DNA of 9,366 bases from Bacillota bacterium (GCA_023415815.1 JAEZJL010000186.1:1-9366); one strand, 5' to 3'; shown: positions 1 to 6,627, numbered from the stretch's first letter. Numbers and translations: made by a program. The notes: a model not told the origin generated them from the sequence alone.

Positions 1-1
1 A

Positions 2-340
2 AACGCCACAAGGCCGGGAGCGACGACAAGGGAAATATTCAGCAAAGCCGTAAACGCATATGCCGGGACCGGCTTCAAAAACGAATGGGAGCTGCATCAC
101 CAGGGAGGACTGACCGGCTACGAAGCAAGAGAATACATTGCTACCATGGACAGCGTGGAGGTCGTAGCCGTCAAACAGGCATATGCCTGGAATCCGTCCA
201 TAACAGGCACCAAGTCTGAGGATACGATCATTGTCGGGGCCGCCGGGAACAGGATAATAACCCATACGGGCAAGTATGTATACCTTGAAGCGGAATATGA
301 GGGAGTAAAGGTTTTAAGGCCGGATATACTGGTCTTATAA
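2..340 (+). CDS. M24-family (Xaa-Pro aminopeptidase-like) protein, C-terminal part
   Basis: This open frame enters from the left edge and ends at TAA 338-340. It gives the last 112 residues of a protein whose full members are roughly 370-400 residues. What I see is the end of a pita-bread (M24 peptidase) fold. A HHQGG motif (fragment residues 32-36) sits in the place of the active-site histidine, a TGYEARE stretch follows, and GTKSEDTIIV (69-78) corresponds to the final conserved Glu of the metal site, with a short beta ending after it. Known M24 proteins cleave Xaa-Pro bonds or related substrates using two metal ions. Here the segment that normally reads Glu-Pro-Gly reads NPS (64-66), so one canonical Glu ligand may be absent and activity is uncertain. 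The two Asp ligands would lie outside the window. The next gene starts 25 bases on in the same direction, so the two are probably cotranscribed. Confidence 0.8.
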   Translation, partial: NATRPGATTREIFSKAVNAYAGTGFKNEWELHHQGGLTGYEAREYIATMDSVEVVAVKQAYAWNPSITGTKSEDTIIVGAAGNRIITHTGKYVYLEAEYEGVKVLRPDILVL

Positions 341-365
341 TACCATTCACAAGGAGGAGCAGGTT

Positions 366-1355
366 ATGAAATACAGCAGGCTGGGGCGTACGGGAATGAA
401 GGTAAGCAGGCTGTGCCTGGGAACCATGAACTTCGGACCTTATACAGAGGAAAAGGATGCATTCAGGATCATGGATGCGGCAATAGACGCGGGCATCAAT
501 TTTTTTGACACCGCAAACGAATACGGCGGCATCGGACACAGGGGCCGCAGTGAGGAAATCATAGGCAGCTGGTTTGCGCAGGGAAACGGCAGAAGAGAAA
601 AGACGGTACTTGCTACCAAGGTGTTCTCATTTACCGAAAATGTCAACGACGGCCCCAACGAAGGGCACGGACTGTCGACCTATAAAATCCGCAGGCACCT
701 CGAAGCTTCCCTCAGACGGCTTAAGACCGACCATATCGAGCTTTACCAGATGCATCATGTGTACAGGGACGCCACCTGGGACGAGCTTTGGGATGTCTTT
801 GAAAGCCTCTTTTACCAGGGAAAGATCGACTACACGGGGTCGAGCAATTTCGGGGCCTTGCACCTCATGCAGGCGCAGGACGAGGCCAAAAAGAGGCACT
901 TTTTAGGACTGGTGTCGGAACAGCACAAGTACAACCTGCTGTGCAGGCTGCCGGAGCTTGAGGTGATACCCGCCGCGGAATATCTCGGGATAGGAATCCT
1001 TCCCTACAGTCCTCTGGAGGGCGGAGCGCTTGCCGGAAAGATGCAGTCCGGGAACGACAAGTCGCGCAGAAATGATATGAGAGGCAATCCGGAGCAGGCA
1101 AAGAAGCTCAACGGACAGCTCGAAGCCTTCTCGAAGCTGTGCCGGGAGCTGGGGGAAAGCGAGCCGAACGTGGCTTTTGCCTGGCTTCTGTCCAACCCTG
1201 CAGTTAGCGCGGTAGTCACCGGGCCGAGGACGGCCGGACAGCTCGAGAGCCTTTTGAGAGCCGTGGAAATTAAGCTTGACGGAAGCGTATTGTCCAGAAT
1301 CGACGAGATTTTTCCGGGCCCGGGCGGACCGGCGCCTGAGGCATATGCCTGGTAG
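366..1355 (+). CDS. aldo/keto reductase family oxidoreductase
   Basis: A complete 329-residue NAD(P)H-dependent aldo/keto reductase, the usual length for the family. The start is fixed by a strong AAGGAGGAG site at 351-359 with good spacing to ATG 366. The TIM-barrel catalytic tetrad is visible as Asp48 (INFFD), Tyr53 (NEY), Lys85 (ATK) and His130 (LYQMH). SSNFG near 159-163 and the late VVTGPRTAGQL region match the nucleotide-binding part of the fold. The C-terminus PGPGGPAPEAYAW is typical of a bacterial subgroup close to YghZ and YajO. The physiological substrate cannot be told from sequence; aldehydes, ketones or sugar derivatives are all possible. It follows the M24 gene closely and is followed by a hairpin at 1527-1561, so it looks like the last gene of its transcript. 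All catalytic residues are intact. Confidence 0.93.
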   Translation: MKYSRLGRTGMKVSRLCLGTMNFGPYTEEKDAFRIMDAAIDAGINFFDTANEYGGIGHRGRSEEIIGSWFAQGNGRREKTVLATKVFSFTENVNDGPNEGHGLSTYKIRRHLEASLRRLKTDHIELYQMHHVYRDATWDELWDVFESLFYQGKIDYTGSSNFGALHLMQAQDEAKKRHFLGLVSEQHKYNLLCRLPELEVIPAAEYLGIGILPYSPLEGGALAGKMQSGNDKSRRNDMRGNPEQAKKLNGQLEAFSKLCRELGESEPNVAFAWLLSNPAVSAVVTGPRTAGQLESLLRAVEIKLDGSVLSRIDEIFPGPGGPAPEAYAW

Positions 1356-1526
1356 TGGGAAAACGGGACGCTGCCGGATACTCCAAATGAAGCGATGCAT
1401 CTGCCGCCCGACGGCTCCGGGGAATGGCTCCGGCCAGGGCTTACCCCCGCCGGGACAGCGGCTGGACGGACATCCATAAAAGTGAAAACCGGGGCGGCAA
1501 CAGCTATGTATATCTTTCAACGGCAA

Positions 1527-1561
1527 GCGAGACAGGCGGATTAAAATCCGTCCTGCCTCGC
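1527..1561 (+). terminator. hairpin between convergent genes, possible terminator
   Basis: An imperfect inverted repeat has arms that pair as gcgag/ctcgc, cagg/cctg and cggat/atccg, with one bulge and one mismatch around a small AT loop. On the plus strand it is followed by a moderately T-rich stretch (ctttgtaattt). It lies between the aldo/keto reductase and the convergent winged-helix gene. That fits a terminator for the plus-strand transcript, though the U tract is weak. The rest of 1356-1623 shows no gene I can support. Confidence 0.5.
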
Positions 1562-1623
1562 CCGCTTTGTAATTTGGGCCGGACAGGCGTATGGCTTACC
1601 AAAGCCATAATCCGGAAAGCAGC

Positions 1624-2697
1624 TTATATTTTACAGCGGATATCCGTGCCTTTACAAAGCGCATATCCCGCGAACCTGCTTAGTCCCGATATTATTTTCT
1701 TCCTGTAAGCGGAAATGCTTATCCCTTCCTCAGCCCAGAAATTTTTAACGATCAGGGCTTTACTTTTTTTGTCTATCTCCAGCTCTATCCGTCCGGCAAA
1801 CTCATTGCCGCACAGCACCGGAAGGACGTAGTAGCCGTACTTTCTCTGCGCTGCGGGAGTGTAGACCTCCCATCTGTATTTGAAGCCAAACAATTCGGAA
1901 ATCATATTTCTGTCCCATAGCATATTATCGAGCGGGGCCAGGATTCTGGCGCATGCACTGACGGCTTCCGTACCTGCGGCGGCCTCCAGCAGCCCGAAAT
2001 TATCGGCCCCGATAAACAGAGGCTGCTTTATTCCTTTGACAGTGATTCCGATAATCCTGCCCTCGTCAAGCAAGGCATTGAAAGCCTCGCTGCGCTGCCG
2101 GCTTTTAAGCCCGCCTATGCCAAGCCACGCGTCGCTCGGCCTGTTCCAGAGGATGCCTATGCTGTTGATCCGGCGGAGCACGGCCCATTTGAAATATTCC
2201 TCGTCCGTTCCGTTGGGGTCGGGCATTGTAAAATACTTTTTCGGTATATACCTGTCGGCCAGACCGTAATACCTTCTCGCCCCCTTTTTGTGGTGGACGA
2301 CAGCCAGGCCGGCATAGCACATACACTCAAGAGCCGCCTTAGCAAGCCTTTGGGGTCCGTAGTGCCAGCTCACCCTTTCGTCGAAATCAAAATCCGAGGA
2401 ACACGCCGAAGCATTTTCACGCAGATATGCGGTTATCTCATCAATGGTTTCCCTGTGCTCGGCGCACCATTGAAGATAGTACCTCCTGAATCTTGAAAAA
2501 TATGCCCAGTCGCCAACCGTGCATATGGACATGTTTTTATCCCATACATCAAAGAGCGTCCTGTCGGTGTAAAGGAATTTTTCAATATCACCCATACGGT
2601 AGCAGCCGCAGCGGGACTGCAGCACCAGCTCCGGATTTCTTCCCACCACGTCGAGAGGGTCATATTGTATACAGCCGGCCCGGCTTATGTATTCCAC
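1624..2697 (-). CDS. winged-helix DNA glycosylase family protein (YcaQ/AlkZ-like), N-terminus uncertain
   Basis: This encodes 357 residues from a GTG at 2697 to TAA at 1624. It belongs to the COG3214/PF06224 group, which includes Escherichia coli YcaQ (AlkX) and Streptomyces AlkZ, DNA glycosylases that unhook alkylated bases or interstrand crosslinks. The N-terminal part carries CIQYDPLDVVGRNPELVLQS. The Gln11-x-Asp13 pair corresponds to the catalytic QxD motif of the YcaQ type. WHYGPQRLAKAALECMCYAG near 110-129, followed by a charged wing (HHKKGARRYYGL), is typical of the winged-helix repeats. LAPLDNMLWDRN (about 250-261) is another family hallmark. The GTG has no convincing ribosome binding site, and family-like sequence continues about 33 codons upstream in the same frame. 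The real protein is therefore either longer with an odd start or the gene is frameshifted near its 5' end. The assignment to the family is firm; activity and start are not. Confidence 0.82.
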   Translation of the reverse strand: MEYISRAGCIQYDPLDVVGRNPELVLQSRCGCYRMGDIEKFLYTDRTLFDVWDKNMSICTVGDWAYFSRFRRYYLQWCAEHRETIDEITAYLRENASACSSDFDFDERVSWHYGPQRLAKAALECMCYAGLAVVHHKKGARRYYGLADRYIPKKYFTMPDPNGTDEEYFKWAVLRRINSIGILWNRPSDAWLGIGGLKSRQRSEAFNALLDEGRIIGITVKGIKQPLFIGADNFGLLEAAAGTEAVSACARILAPLDNMLWDRNMISELFGFKYRWEVYTPAAQRKYGYYVLPVLCGNEFAGRIELEIDKKSKALIVKNFWAEEGISISAYRKKIISGLSRFAGYALCKGTDIRCKI

Positions 2698-2810
2698 AAT
2701 CCCACCGGTACTGTCAAGCGCCGTATCGTCGCACAGATGCTGGTACAGTATCAGATAATTGCATATATGCCGCTTCTCATAATCGTTTGCTAAGATTCAA
2801 ATCACTCCCT
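2698..2810 (-). other. likely displaced 5' end of the ycaQ-like gene (possible frameshift)
   Basis: Upstream of the GTG at 2697 the same frame stays open for 33 codons back to a TGA at 2799-2797. It reads NYLILYQHL followed by STGGIVEYI, which resembles the N-terminal helix of this family. There is no ATG, GTG or TTG in that stretch. A ribosome-binding-like agggag (minus strand, 2810-2805) lies just before a TTG at 2800 in the neighbouring frame. That frame reads MNLSKRL, a plausible family N-terminus, and then hits TGA at 2779-2777. A single one-base shift between about 2777 and 2790 would join the two pieces. I infer an indel (real or a sequencing error), or less likely recoding at the stop. 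Confidence 0.5.
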
Positions 2811-2956
2811 GCCTCGCTTCAAATCTTTTGTATTATCCGTCTCATAAAAATATATTAACCATCAATTTACCTGCAATTAATTTTATTTTATCAGAAACAG
2901 CATATATTTAGGATATAAGCAGCTTATATTTCTATAAAATTTATAAGGGTGAAGGC
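2811..2956. promoter_or_regulatory. AT-rich divergent regulatory region between ycaQ-like gene and phoH
   Basis: This AT-rich stretch must hold the promoters for the minus-strand winged-helix gene and for the plus-strand phoH unit. Plus-strand -10-like hexamers are TATATT 2925-2930 and TATAAA 2933-2938, but neither has a good -35. On the minus strand TTGCAG (2876-2871) and TATATT (2854-2849) lie 16 bases apart and form a weak candidate. I see no protein-coding gene inside. Confidence 0.35.
2913..2929. repeat. 17-bp perfect palindrome, candidate operator
   Basis: ATATAAGC and GCTTATAT are exact inverted copies around one central A. The palindrome overlaps the -10-like hexamer TATATT (2925-2930) and ends four bases before TATAAA (2933-2938), upstream of the phoH leader ORF. 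That is where a dimeric repressor would be expected to act. No known regulator motif is recognised, so the operator role is inferred from symmetry and position only. Confidence 0.35.
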
Positions 2957-3046
2957 ATGTCTACTGAATTGAAGCACGCTAACAAAATGAATCTGCGCAC
3001 CGGAACAAAAATAATCAGCTACCCGCTGAAAGGGGATAACGAATGA
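2957..3046 (+). CDS. candidate 29-residue leader peptide overlapping phoH
   Basis: A short frame of 29 codons plus stop begins at ATG 2957 after an AAGGGTGAAGG-like site and ends at TGA 3044-3046. The stop overlaps the phoH start in the classic ATGA arrangement used for translational coupling. The peptide starts MSTELKHANK and ends YPLKGDNE. It is hydrophilic and basic, has no signal peptide, and lacks the run of one amino acid that would mark an attenuation leader. I know no family for it. phoH also has its own ribosome binding site (aaagggg, 3028-3034), located inside the end of this frame. The frame could be a coupling uORF or chance. Confidence 0.35.
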   Translation: MSTELKHANKMNLRTGTKIISYPLKGDNE

Positions 3047-4428
3047 AGAAATCGAAAAAGACCTTTGTCCTGGATACCAATGTTTTGCTTCACTCGCCAT
3101 ACGCGCTCTATTCCTTTGAAGACAACAACATCGTCATACCCGAGGTAGTGCTGGAGGAGCTTGATAAATTCAAAAAGGACAATACCGAGCTAGGCGCAAA
3201 TTCAAGGCATGTGGCCAGGCTGATCGACGGCCTGAGAGAAAAGGGGAATTTGAATAAAGGCGTCAAGCTGGACAACGGGGGGACGCTCCGGATTGAAATG
3301 AATTTTCATGAAGTTAAGCTCCCGGACAGCTGGGTGGGCAGCGTAAACGACAACAGGATATTAAAGGTATGCAAAGGCCTGCGTGAAAAGGGAGAGCAGG
3401 TATTTCTCGTCACAAAGGACGTATTTGAAAGAATCAAAGCCGATATCCTGGGCATAACCGCACAGGATTTTTTCTCGGAACAGGCGCCTGTTTACGACGA
3501 GCAGTACAGGGGACGCCTCGACGTCTATACAAGCACGGGAAAGCTGGAGGAGTTTTACAGCGTCTCCAGGCTCATGCCGGAGGATGTATTTCATTTCCCG
3601 GGAGTCTCCGGAAAAAGCGAAAGCATTGACCTGGTCGCAAACCAGTTTTTAATCATACATTCCGACAGCAATGAAAAGCAGACCGCCCTGGGACGCTTTG
3701 ACGGCAGGGAAATCGTGCCGCTCCACTTCATGCAGGAGCATCCCTTCGGAGTCACGCCCAGGAATGCCGGACAGAAATTTATACAGGAGGCGCTGATGCT
3801 GGACGCCGAAAAGGCGCCGCTTGTGATTATAAAGGGCTCCGCGGGCACAGCCAAAACCTTTTATTCGCTTGCCGTAGGCCTGCACAAAATGGTTGCCGAG
3901 CGGGGCACGCCTTACAGAAAGATACTGGTATGCCGCCCGAACGTGAAATTCGACGAGGACATCGGATTCCTGCCGGGCACGGAGCAGGAAAAGATCGCTC
4001 CCTTCCTGCGGCCCGTCATCGATAATCTGGAGGTTTTGATCGACAACGATGAATGCGAGAGGTATAACAGCGAAAAGGAGCTCAAGGACAAAATCGACGA
4101 GCTATTCGACCGGAAGATCATCAATACCGAAGCGATAGCCTTTATAAGGGGCCGCTCGATCGTAAAGCAGTGGGTGATCATCGACGAAGCGCAGAACCTG
4201 ACCCCTAAGCAGGTGAAGGGGATCATAACCCGTGCGGGAAAGGGCACAAAAATAATATTGATAGGCGACCCCGAGCAGATAGACCATCCCTTTCTGGACA
4301 TAAGGACAAACGGTCTGAGCTACGCCGCCGAAAAGATGAAGGGAAGCCCGCTTTGCTACCAGATTACGCTTACCGACGAGGAGTGCGAGCGGTCCGACCT
4401 AGCCTATGAAGCCGCCAAGCGGATGTAG
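3043..4428 (+). CDS. PIN domain-PhoH ATPase fusion protein (YlaK-type)
   Basis: A complete 461-residue protein of the PhoH2/YlaK class, in which a PIN-type ribonuclease domain is fused to a PhoH ATPase/helicase-like domain. The PIN domain (about 6-140) shows the acidic residues expected for metal binding: Asp11 in VLDTNVLL, Glu38/Glu39 in VLEEL, Asp103 in VNDNRIL and Asp126 in VTKD. After a linker, the PhoH domain (about 237-461) has a P-loop GSAGTAKT (265-272), the conserved CRPN and GFLPG segments, the Walker B-like VIIDEAQN (378-385) and the sensor-like ILIGDPEQID. Relatives are proposed to couple RNA unwinding to RNA cleavage in the cytoplasm; the cellular role is poorly known. The P-loop has Ala270 where most PhoH proteins have Gly. 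The ATG lies 9 bases after an AAAGGGG site and overlaps the stop of the small leader ORF. A terminator-like hairpin follows at 4529-4558. Confidence 0.93.
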   Translation: MKKSKKTFVLDTNVLLHSPYALYSFEDNNIVIPEVVLEELDKFKKDNTELGANSRHVARLIDGLREKGNLNKGVKLDNGGTLRIEMNFHEVKLPDSWVGSVNDNRILKVCKGLREKGEQVFLVTKDVFERIKADILGITAQDFFSEQAPVYDEQYRGRLDVYTSTGKLEEFYSVSRLMPEDVFHFPGVSGKSESIDLVANQFLIIHSDSNEKQTALGRFDGREIVPLHFMQEHPFGVTPRNAGQKFIQEALMLDAEKAPLVIIKGSAGTAKTFYSLAVGLHKMVAERGTPYRKILVCRPNVKFDEDIGFLPGTEQEKIAPFLRPVIDNLEVLIDNDECERYNSEKELKDKIDELFDRKIINTEAIAFIRGRSIVKQWVIIDEAQNLTPKQVKGIITRAGKGTKIILIGDPEQIDHPFLDIRTNGLSYAAEKMKGSPLCYQITLTDEECERSDLAYEAAKRM

Positions 4429-4528
4429 GCGGGCGAAGGCGGTTTTCTGCTGAACTCTGGCCTGAAGCCGTTAAAAGCCTCCTCTTGACACATTCGTTTA
4501 TATTAAATATTCCTGAAATCAGGCTGTT

Positions 4529-4558
4529 GACCGGCACAAGGCCGGTCTTCGGCTTTTT
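4529..4558 (+). terminator. intrinsic terminator with two overlapping hairpins
   Basis: GACCGGC (4529-4535) pairs perfectly with GCCGGTC (4541-4547) around a 5-base loop. An alternative, mutually exclusive stem pairs AAGGCCG (4538-4544) with CGGCTTT (4550-4556) and runs straight into the T tract at 4554-4558. Its place between phoH and the murI promoter makes a phoH terminator the simplest reading. The overlap of two stems is also the geometry of an antiterminator/terminator pair. Confidence 0.6.
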
Positions 4559-4595
4559 ACGGCGCTCAGGCAAGTCCATATTTTCTTCCCACCCG

Positions 4596-4624
4596 TTTAA
4601 ATACGTCCGCATTTCTGCTATCAT
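4596..4624 (+). promoter_or_regulatory. sigma-A-type promoter for murI
   Basis: TTTAAA (4596-4601) and TATCAT (4619-4624) are separated by exactly 17 bases, and a TG one base before the -10 gives an extended -10 element. Transcription would start near 4631, about 38 bases before the murI ATG. Confidence 0.6.
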
Positions 4625-4668
4625 AGAATAAACCGGACTTTATATTGATTACGATCAGAGGTTTGAAT

Positions 4669-5433
4669 ATGAAAATAGGTATTTTCGATTCGGGAGTCGG
4701 AGGCCTTACAGTGCTGAAGGAGGCCTTGCGGGTGCTCCCCGGAGAAAGCTACCTTTACTACGCCGATTCGGCGAACGCGCCTTATGGGACAAAGGAAAAG
4801 GAGACAGTCAAGCGGTACATATTCGACGCCGTTGCCTTCATCGCCTCGCAGGGCGTGAAAGCGCTGGTGATAGCTTGCAACACAGCTACCAGCATCGCGG
4901 TGGCCGACCTGCGCAAAGAATATGCCTTCCCGATATTTGGCATGGAGCCTGCTGTGAAGCCTGCGATAAGCAAATGCGCAGGGAAAAGGGTCTTGGTGTT
5001 TGCGACGCCTCTGGAGCTAAAGGAAGAGAAATTTATTAATCTTGTCTCCAGGCTTGATTCCGACAATCTGGTGGATTCGCTTCCCCTGCCCGGGCTTGTA
5101 AGCTTCGCGGAAGCTCTGGTATTTGACAGAAGGACAGTGCTTTCATACCTGAAGGAAGAGCTTACAGGCCTGGATCCCGGCCAGTACGGCACGGTTGTGC
5201 TGGGCTGTACGCATTTTCCTTATTATCGGAGTCTTATACGCGAATTATTTCCCATGGAAACTGAAATCATTGACGGGAACGCCGGTACGGTCAGGTATCT
5301 GGCCAGAGTCCTGGAGGAAAAAGGATTGCTTGCAGGCGAAAACAGCGGTACAATCGAGTTTTTCACCTCCGGGGGAAGGCCTGCCGACCGCGTACGCATG
5401 GAAAGCTGCCTTAAAATTCTCGATGAATATTGA
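4669..5433 (+). CDS. murI: glutamate racemase
   Basis: A 254-residue cytoplasmic enzyme that interconverts L- and D-glutamate, supplying the D-Glu added by MurD in peptidoglycan synthesis. The family signature is complete: FDSGVGGLTVL at the N-terminus (Asp7, Ser8), YYADSANAPYG (about 30-40), the first catalytic cysteine in VIACNTAT (Cys70) and the second in LGCTHFPY (Cys180). Length is normal for the family. I chose ATG 4669 rather than the upstream TTG at 4645 because the family N-terminus begins MKIGIFDSG and AGAGG lies 7 bases before this ATG. It has its own promoter at 4596-4624. The HD-domain nucleotidase gene follows after 21 bases, so the two are probably one transcript. Nothing in the sequence suggests loss of function. 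Confidence 0.96.
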   Translation: MKIGIFDSGVGGLTVLKEALRVLPGESYLYYADSANAPYGTKEKETVKRYIFDAVAFIASQGVKALVIACNTATSIAVADLRKEYAFPIFGMEPAVKPAISKCAGKRVLVFATPLELKEEKFINLVSRLDSDNLVDSLPLPGLVSFAEALVFDRRTVLSYLKEELTGLDPGQYGTVVLGCTHFPYYRSLIRELFPMETEIIDGNAGTVRYLARVLEEKGLLAGENSGTIEFFTSGGRPADRVRMESCLKILDEY

Positions 5434-5454
5434 TAACGGACAGGAGGAGGGTGT

Positions 5455-6063
5455 ATGAGCCTTCACAATTATCTCCTTACGGTGCGAAAGCTGAACAATA
5501 TGGGAAGGTGGTCCACCGATTTCATGCACCAGAGGACCACCGTCAGCGAGCATTCCTTTTATGTGGCCCAGCTCGGGCAGATGCTCGCTCTTATAGAAGA
5601 AGAGAACGGAAACAAGGTGGACTGGGAGAAGCTTTTCAAGAAGCTTTTGAACCACGATGTGGTGGAAGCCATCACCGGGGATATCATCAGCACGGTCAAG
5701 CACAAGAACGAGCAGCTTCGGGATATGCTGAACCTGCTGGAGCGCGAGGTCGCGGAGGAAAACCTGCTGATAAATATGGAGGAACCGTACAAAAGCCTGT
5801 ACAGGGAGCTTCTTTTCGACGGAAAGGACGATACCCTGGAGGGCACGATATTGAAATGCGCCGACCATATCGACGCTATCATGGAGTGCATAGGGGAGGT
5901 AAAGCTGAACAATCTCTACCCGTTCGTGCACAAATATCACTCCATTCTTGAGAAAATTAAGGAGATCGAGCTTGCCAGCGCTGAATATTTTATAAAGGAG
6001 ATACTTCCCGAGCTTGTCAAAGAATGCGAAAGCCTGGGCGGCAGTCCCGGAACCGATTTATAG
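5455..6063 (+). CDS. HD-domain 5'-deoxynucleotidase, YfbR-type
   Basis: A 202-residue HD-superfamily phosphohydrolase. It matches the YfbR layout closely: Arg18-Trp19 (MGRWS), His33 in VSEHSFYVAQ, His67-Asp68 in LLNHDVVEAITGD, and Asp137 in KCADHID. In E. coli YfbR the equivalent His, His-Asp and Asp bind the metal, and the Arg-Trp pair helps select 2'-deoxynucleoside 5'-monophosphates, which the enzyme dephosphorylates. The same reaction is the best guess here, with a role in balancing deoxynucleotide pools. ATG 5455 is set by the strong AGGAGGAGGG at 5441-5450. It follows murI after 21 bases and is probably cotranscribed, although the two functions are not obviously related. The tail from about 150 on is helical and acidic. 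A different HD nucleotidase specificity cannot be excluded. Confidence 0.87.
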   Translation: MSLHNYLLTVRKLNNMGRWSTDFMHQRTTVSEHSFYVAQLGQMLALIEEENGNKVDWEKLFKKLLNHDVVEAITGDIISTVKHKNEQLRDMLNLLEREVAEENLLINMEEPYKSLYRELLFDGKDDTLEGTILKCADHIDAIMECIGEVKLNNLYPFVHKYHSILEKIKEIELASAEYFIKEILPELVKECESLGGSPGTDL

Positions 6064-6088
6064 CGATAAAGCCCATAGGGCCGCCGTA

Positions 6089-6117
6089 TTGTGATTTCTC
6101 CCCACTTGGTATATACT
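6089..6117 (+). promoter_or_regulatory. sigma-A-type promoter for fabZ
   Basis: TTGTGA (6089-6094) and TATACT (6112-6117) are separated by exactly 17 bases. Transcription would start near 6124, about 40 bases before the fabZ ATG. An imperfect 16-base palindrome (6117-6132, TGAT...ATCA ends) overlaps the end of the -10 and could be an operator, but its symmetry is only partial. Confidence 0.6.
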
Positions 6118-6164
6118 GATGAAATTATATCAAAATCATCCAATAATCATTTGAGAGGTGCAGT

Positions 6165-6608
6165 ATGCTGAATAATCTGGATATACGCGGCATCATACCC
6201 CACAGATACCCGTTTTTGCTGGTGGACAGGGTGCTTGAGGTAGAGCCGGGAAAGAAGATCGTCGCTGTCAAGAATGTTTCCGCAAATGAGCCGTTTTTCC
6301 AGGGGCATTTTCCGGAGTTCCCCATTATGCCGGGAGTTCTGATCGTCGAAGCCCTGGCACAGGCCGCCGGAATATGCGCCAATGCCGGGCAGGAGGGAGA
6401 CAGCGGCAAGCTGGGCGTTTTCGCCAGCATCGATGAATTGAAGTTCAAAAGACAGGTCGTGCCCGGAGATGTCCTGCGCCTTGAGGCGGAAATCCTGTCC
6501 ATGAAAATGGGCGTGGTAAAGGCTAAAGTCCTGGCAACTGTAGAAGGAAAGACGGCCGCCGAGGGCGTAATCAAATTCGCCATGACCTCGGTGAAAAAGC
6601 AGGATTGA
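6165..6608 (+). CDS. fabZ: 3-hydroxyacyl-[acyl-carrier-protein] dehydratase FabZ
   Basis: A 147-residue hot-dog-fold enzyme that removes water from (3R)-hydroxyacyl-ACP to give trans-2-enoyl-ACP in type II fatty acid synthesis in the cytosol. The N-terminal IPHRYPFLLVDRV is diagnostic. The catalytic pair is His48 in FFQGHFPEFPIMPG and Glu62 in LIVEALAQ. The length is normal. ATG 6165 follows GAGAGGTG at a good distance. Here fabZ is not beside other fab genes: it has its own promoter at 6089-6117 and is followed 19 bases later by a small membrane protein gene. It may therefore be a second copy beside one in a main fab cluster, which the window cannot show. FabA-like activity is less likely because the sequence follows the FabZ pattern throughout. 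Confidence 0.95.
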   Translation: MLNNLDIRGIIPHRYPFLLVDRVLEVEPGKKIVAVKNVSANEPFFQGHFPEFPIMPGVLIVEALAQAAGICANAGQEGDSGKLGVFASIDELKFKRQVVPGDVLRLEAEILSMKMGVVKAKVLATVEGKTAAEGVIKFAMTSVKKQD

Positions 6609-6627
6609 ATCTTTGTGAGGTTTCAAA

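Noticed and set aside
903..1526. Minus-strand open frames of 207 and 157 codons opposite the aldo/keto reductase
   Set aside because: Their translations are rich in Pro, Arg, Ser and Cys without motifs, and the plus-strand gene has its full catalytic set and ribosome site.
1591..1608. Hairpin ATGGCTT...AAGCCAT as terminator of the ycaQ-like gene
   Set aside because: The 7-bp stem has no T tract on either side in the direction of transcription.
4485..4513. Perfect TTGACA at 4485-4490 as the main murI promoter
   Set aside because: At 15-17 bases the -10 candidates are poor (AATATT, TATTCC) and a terminator would follow. The extended -10 promoter at 4596-4624 is better placed.
5245..5940. Long antisense open frame (231 codons, minus strand) across the murI/nucleotidase junction
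   Set aside because: It lies entirely opposite two well-supported genes, has no family motifs, and its composition is what mirrored codons of those genes would give.
5430..5951. Plus-strand frame of 173 codons overlapping the nucleotidase gene
   Set aside because: It is an out-of-frame reading of the YfbR-type gene, very rich in Arg and Gly, with no recognisable domain.
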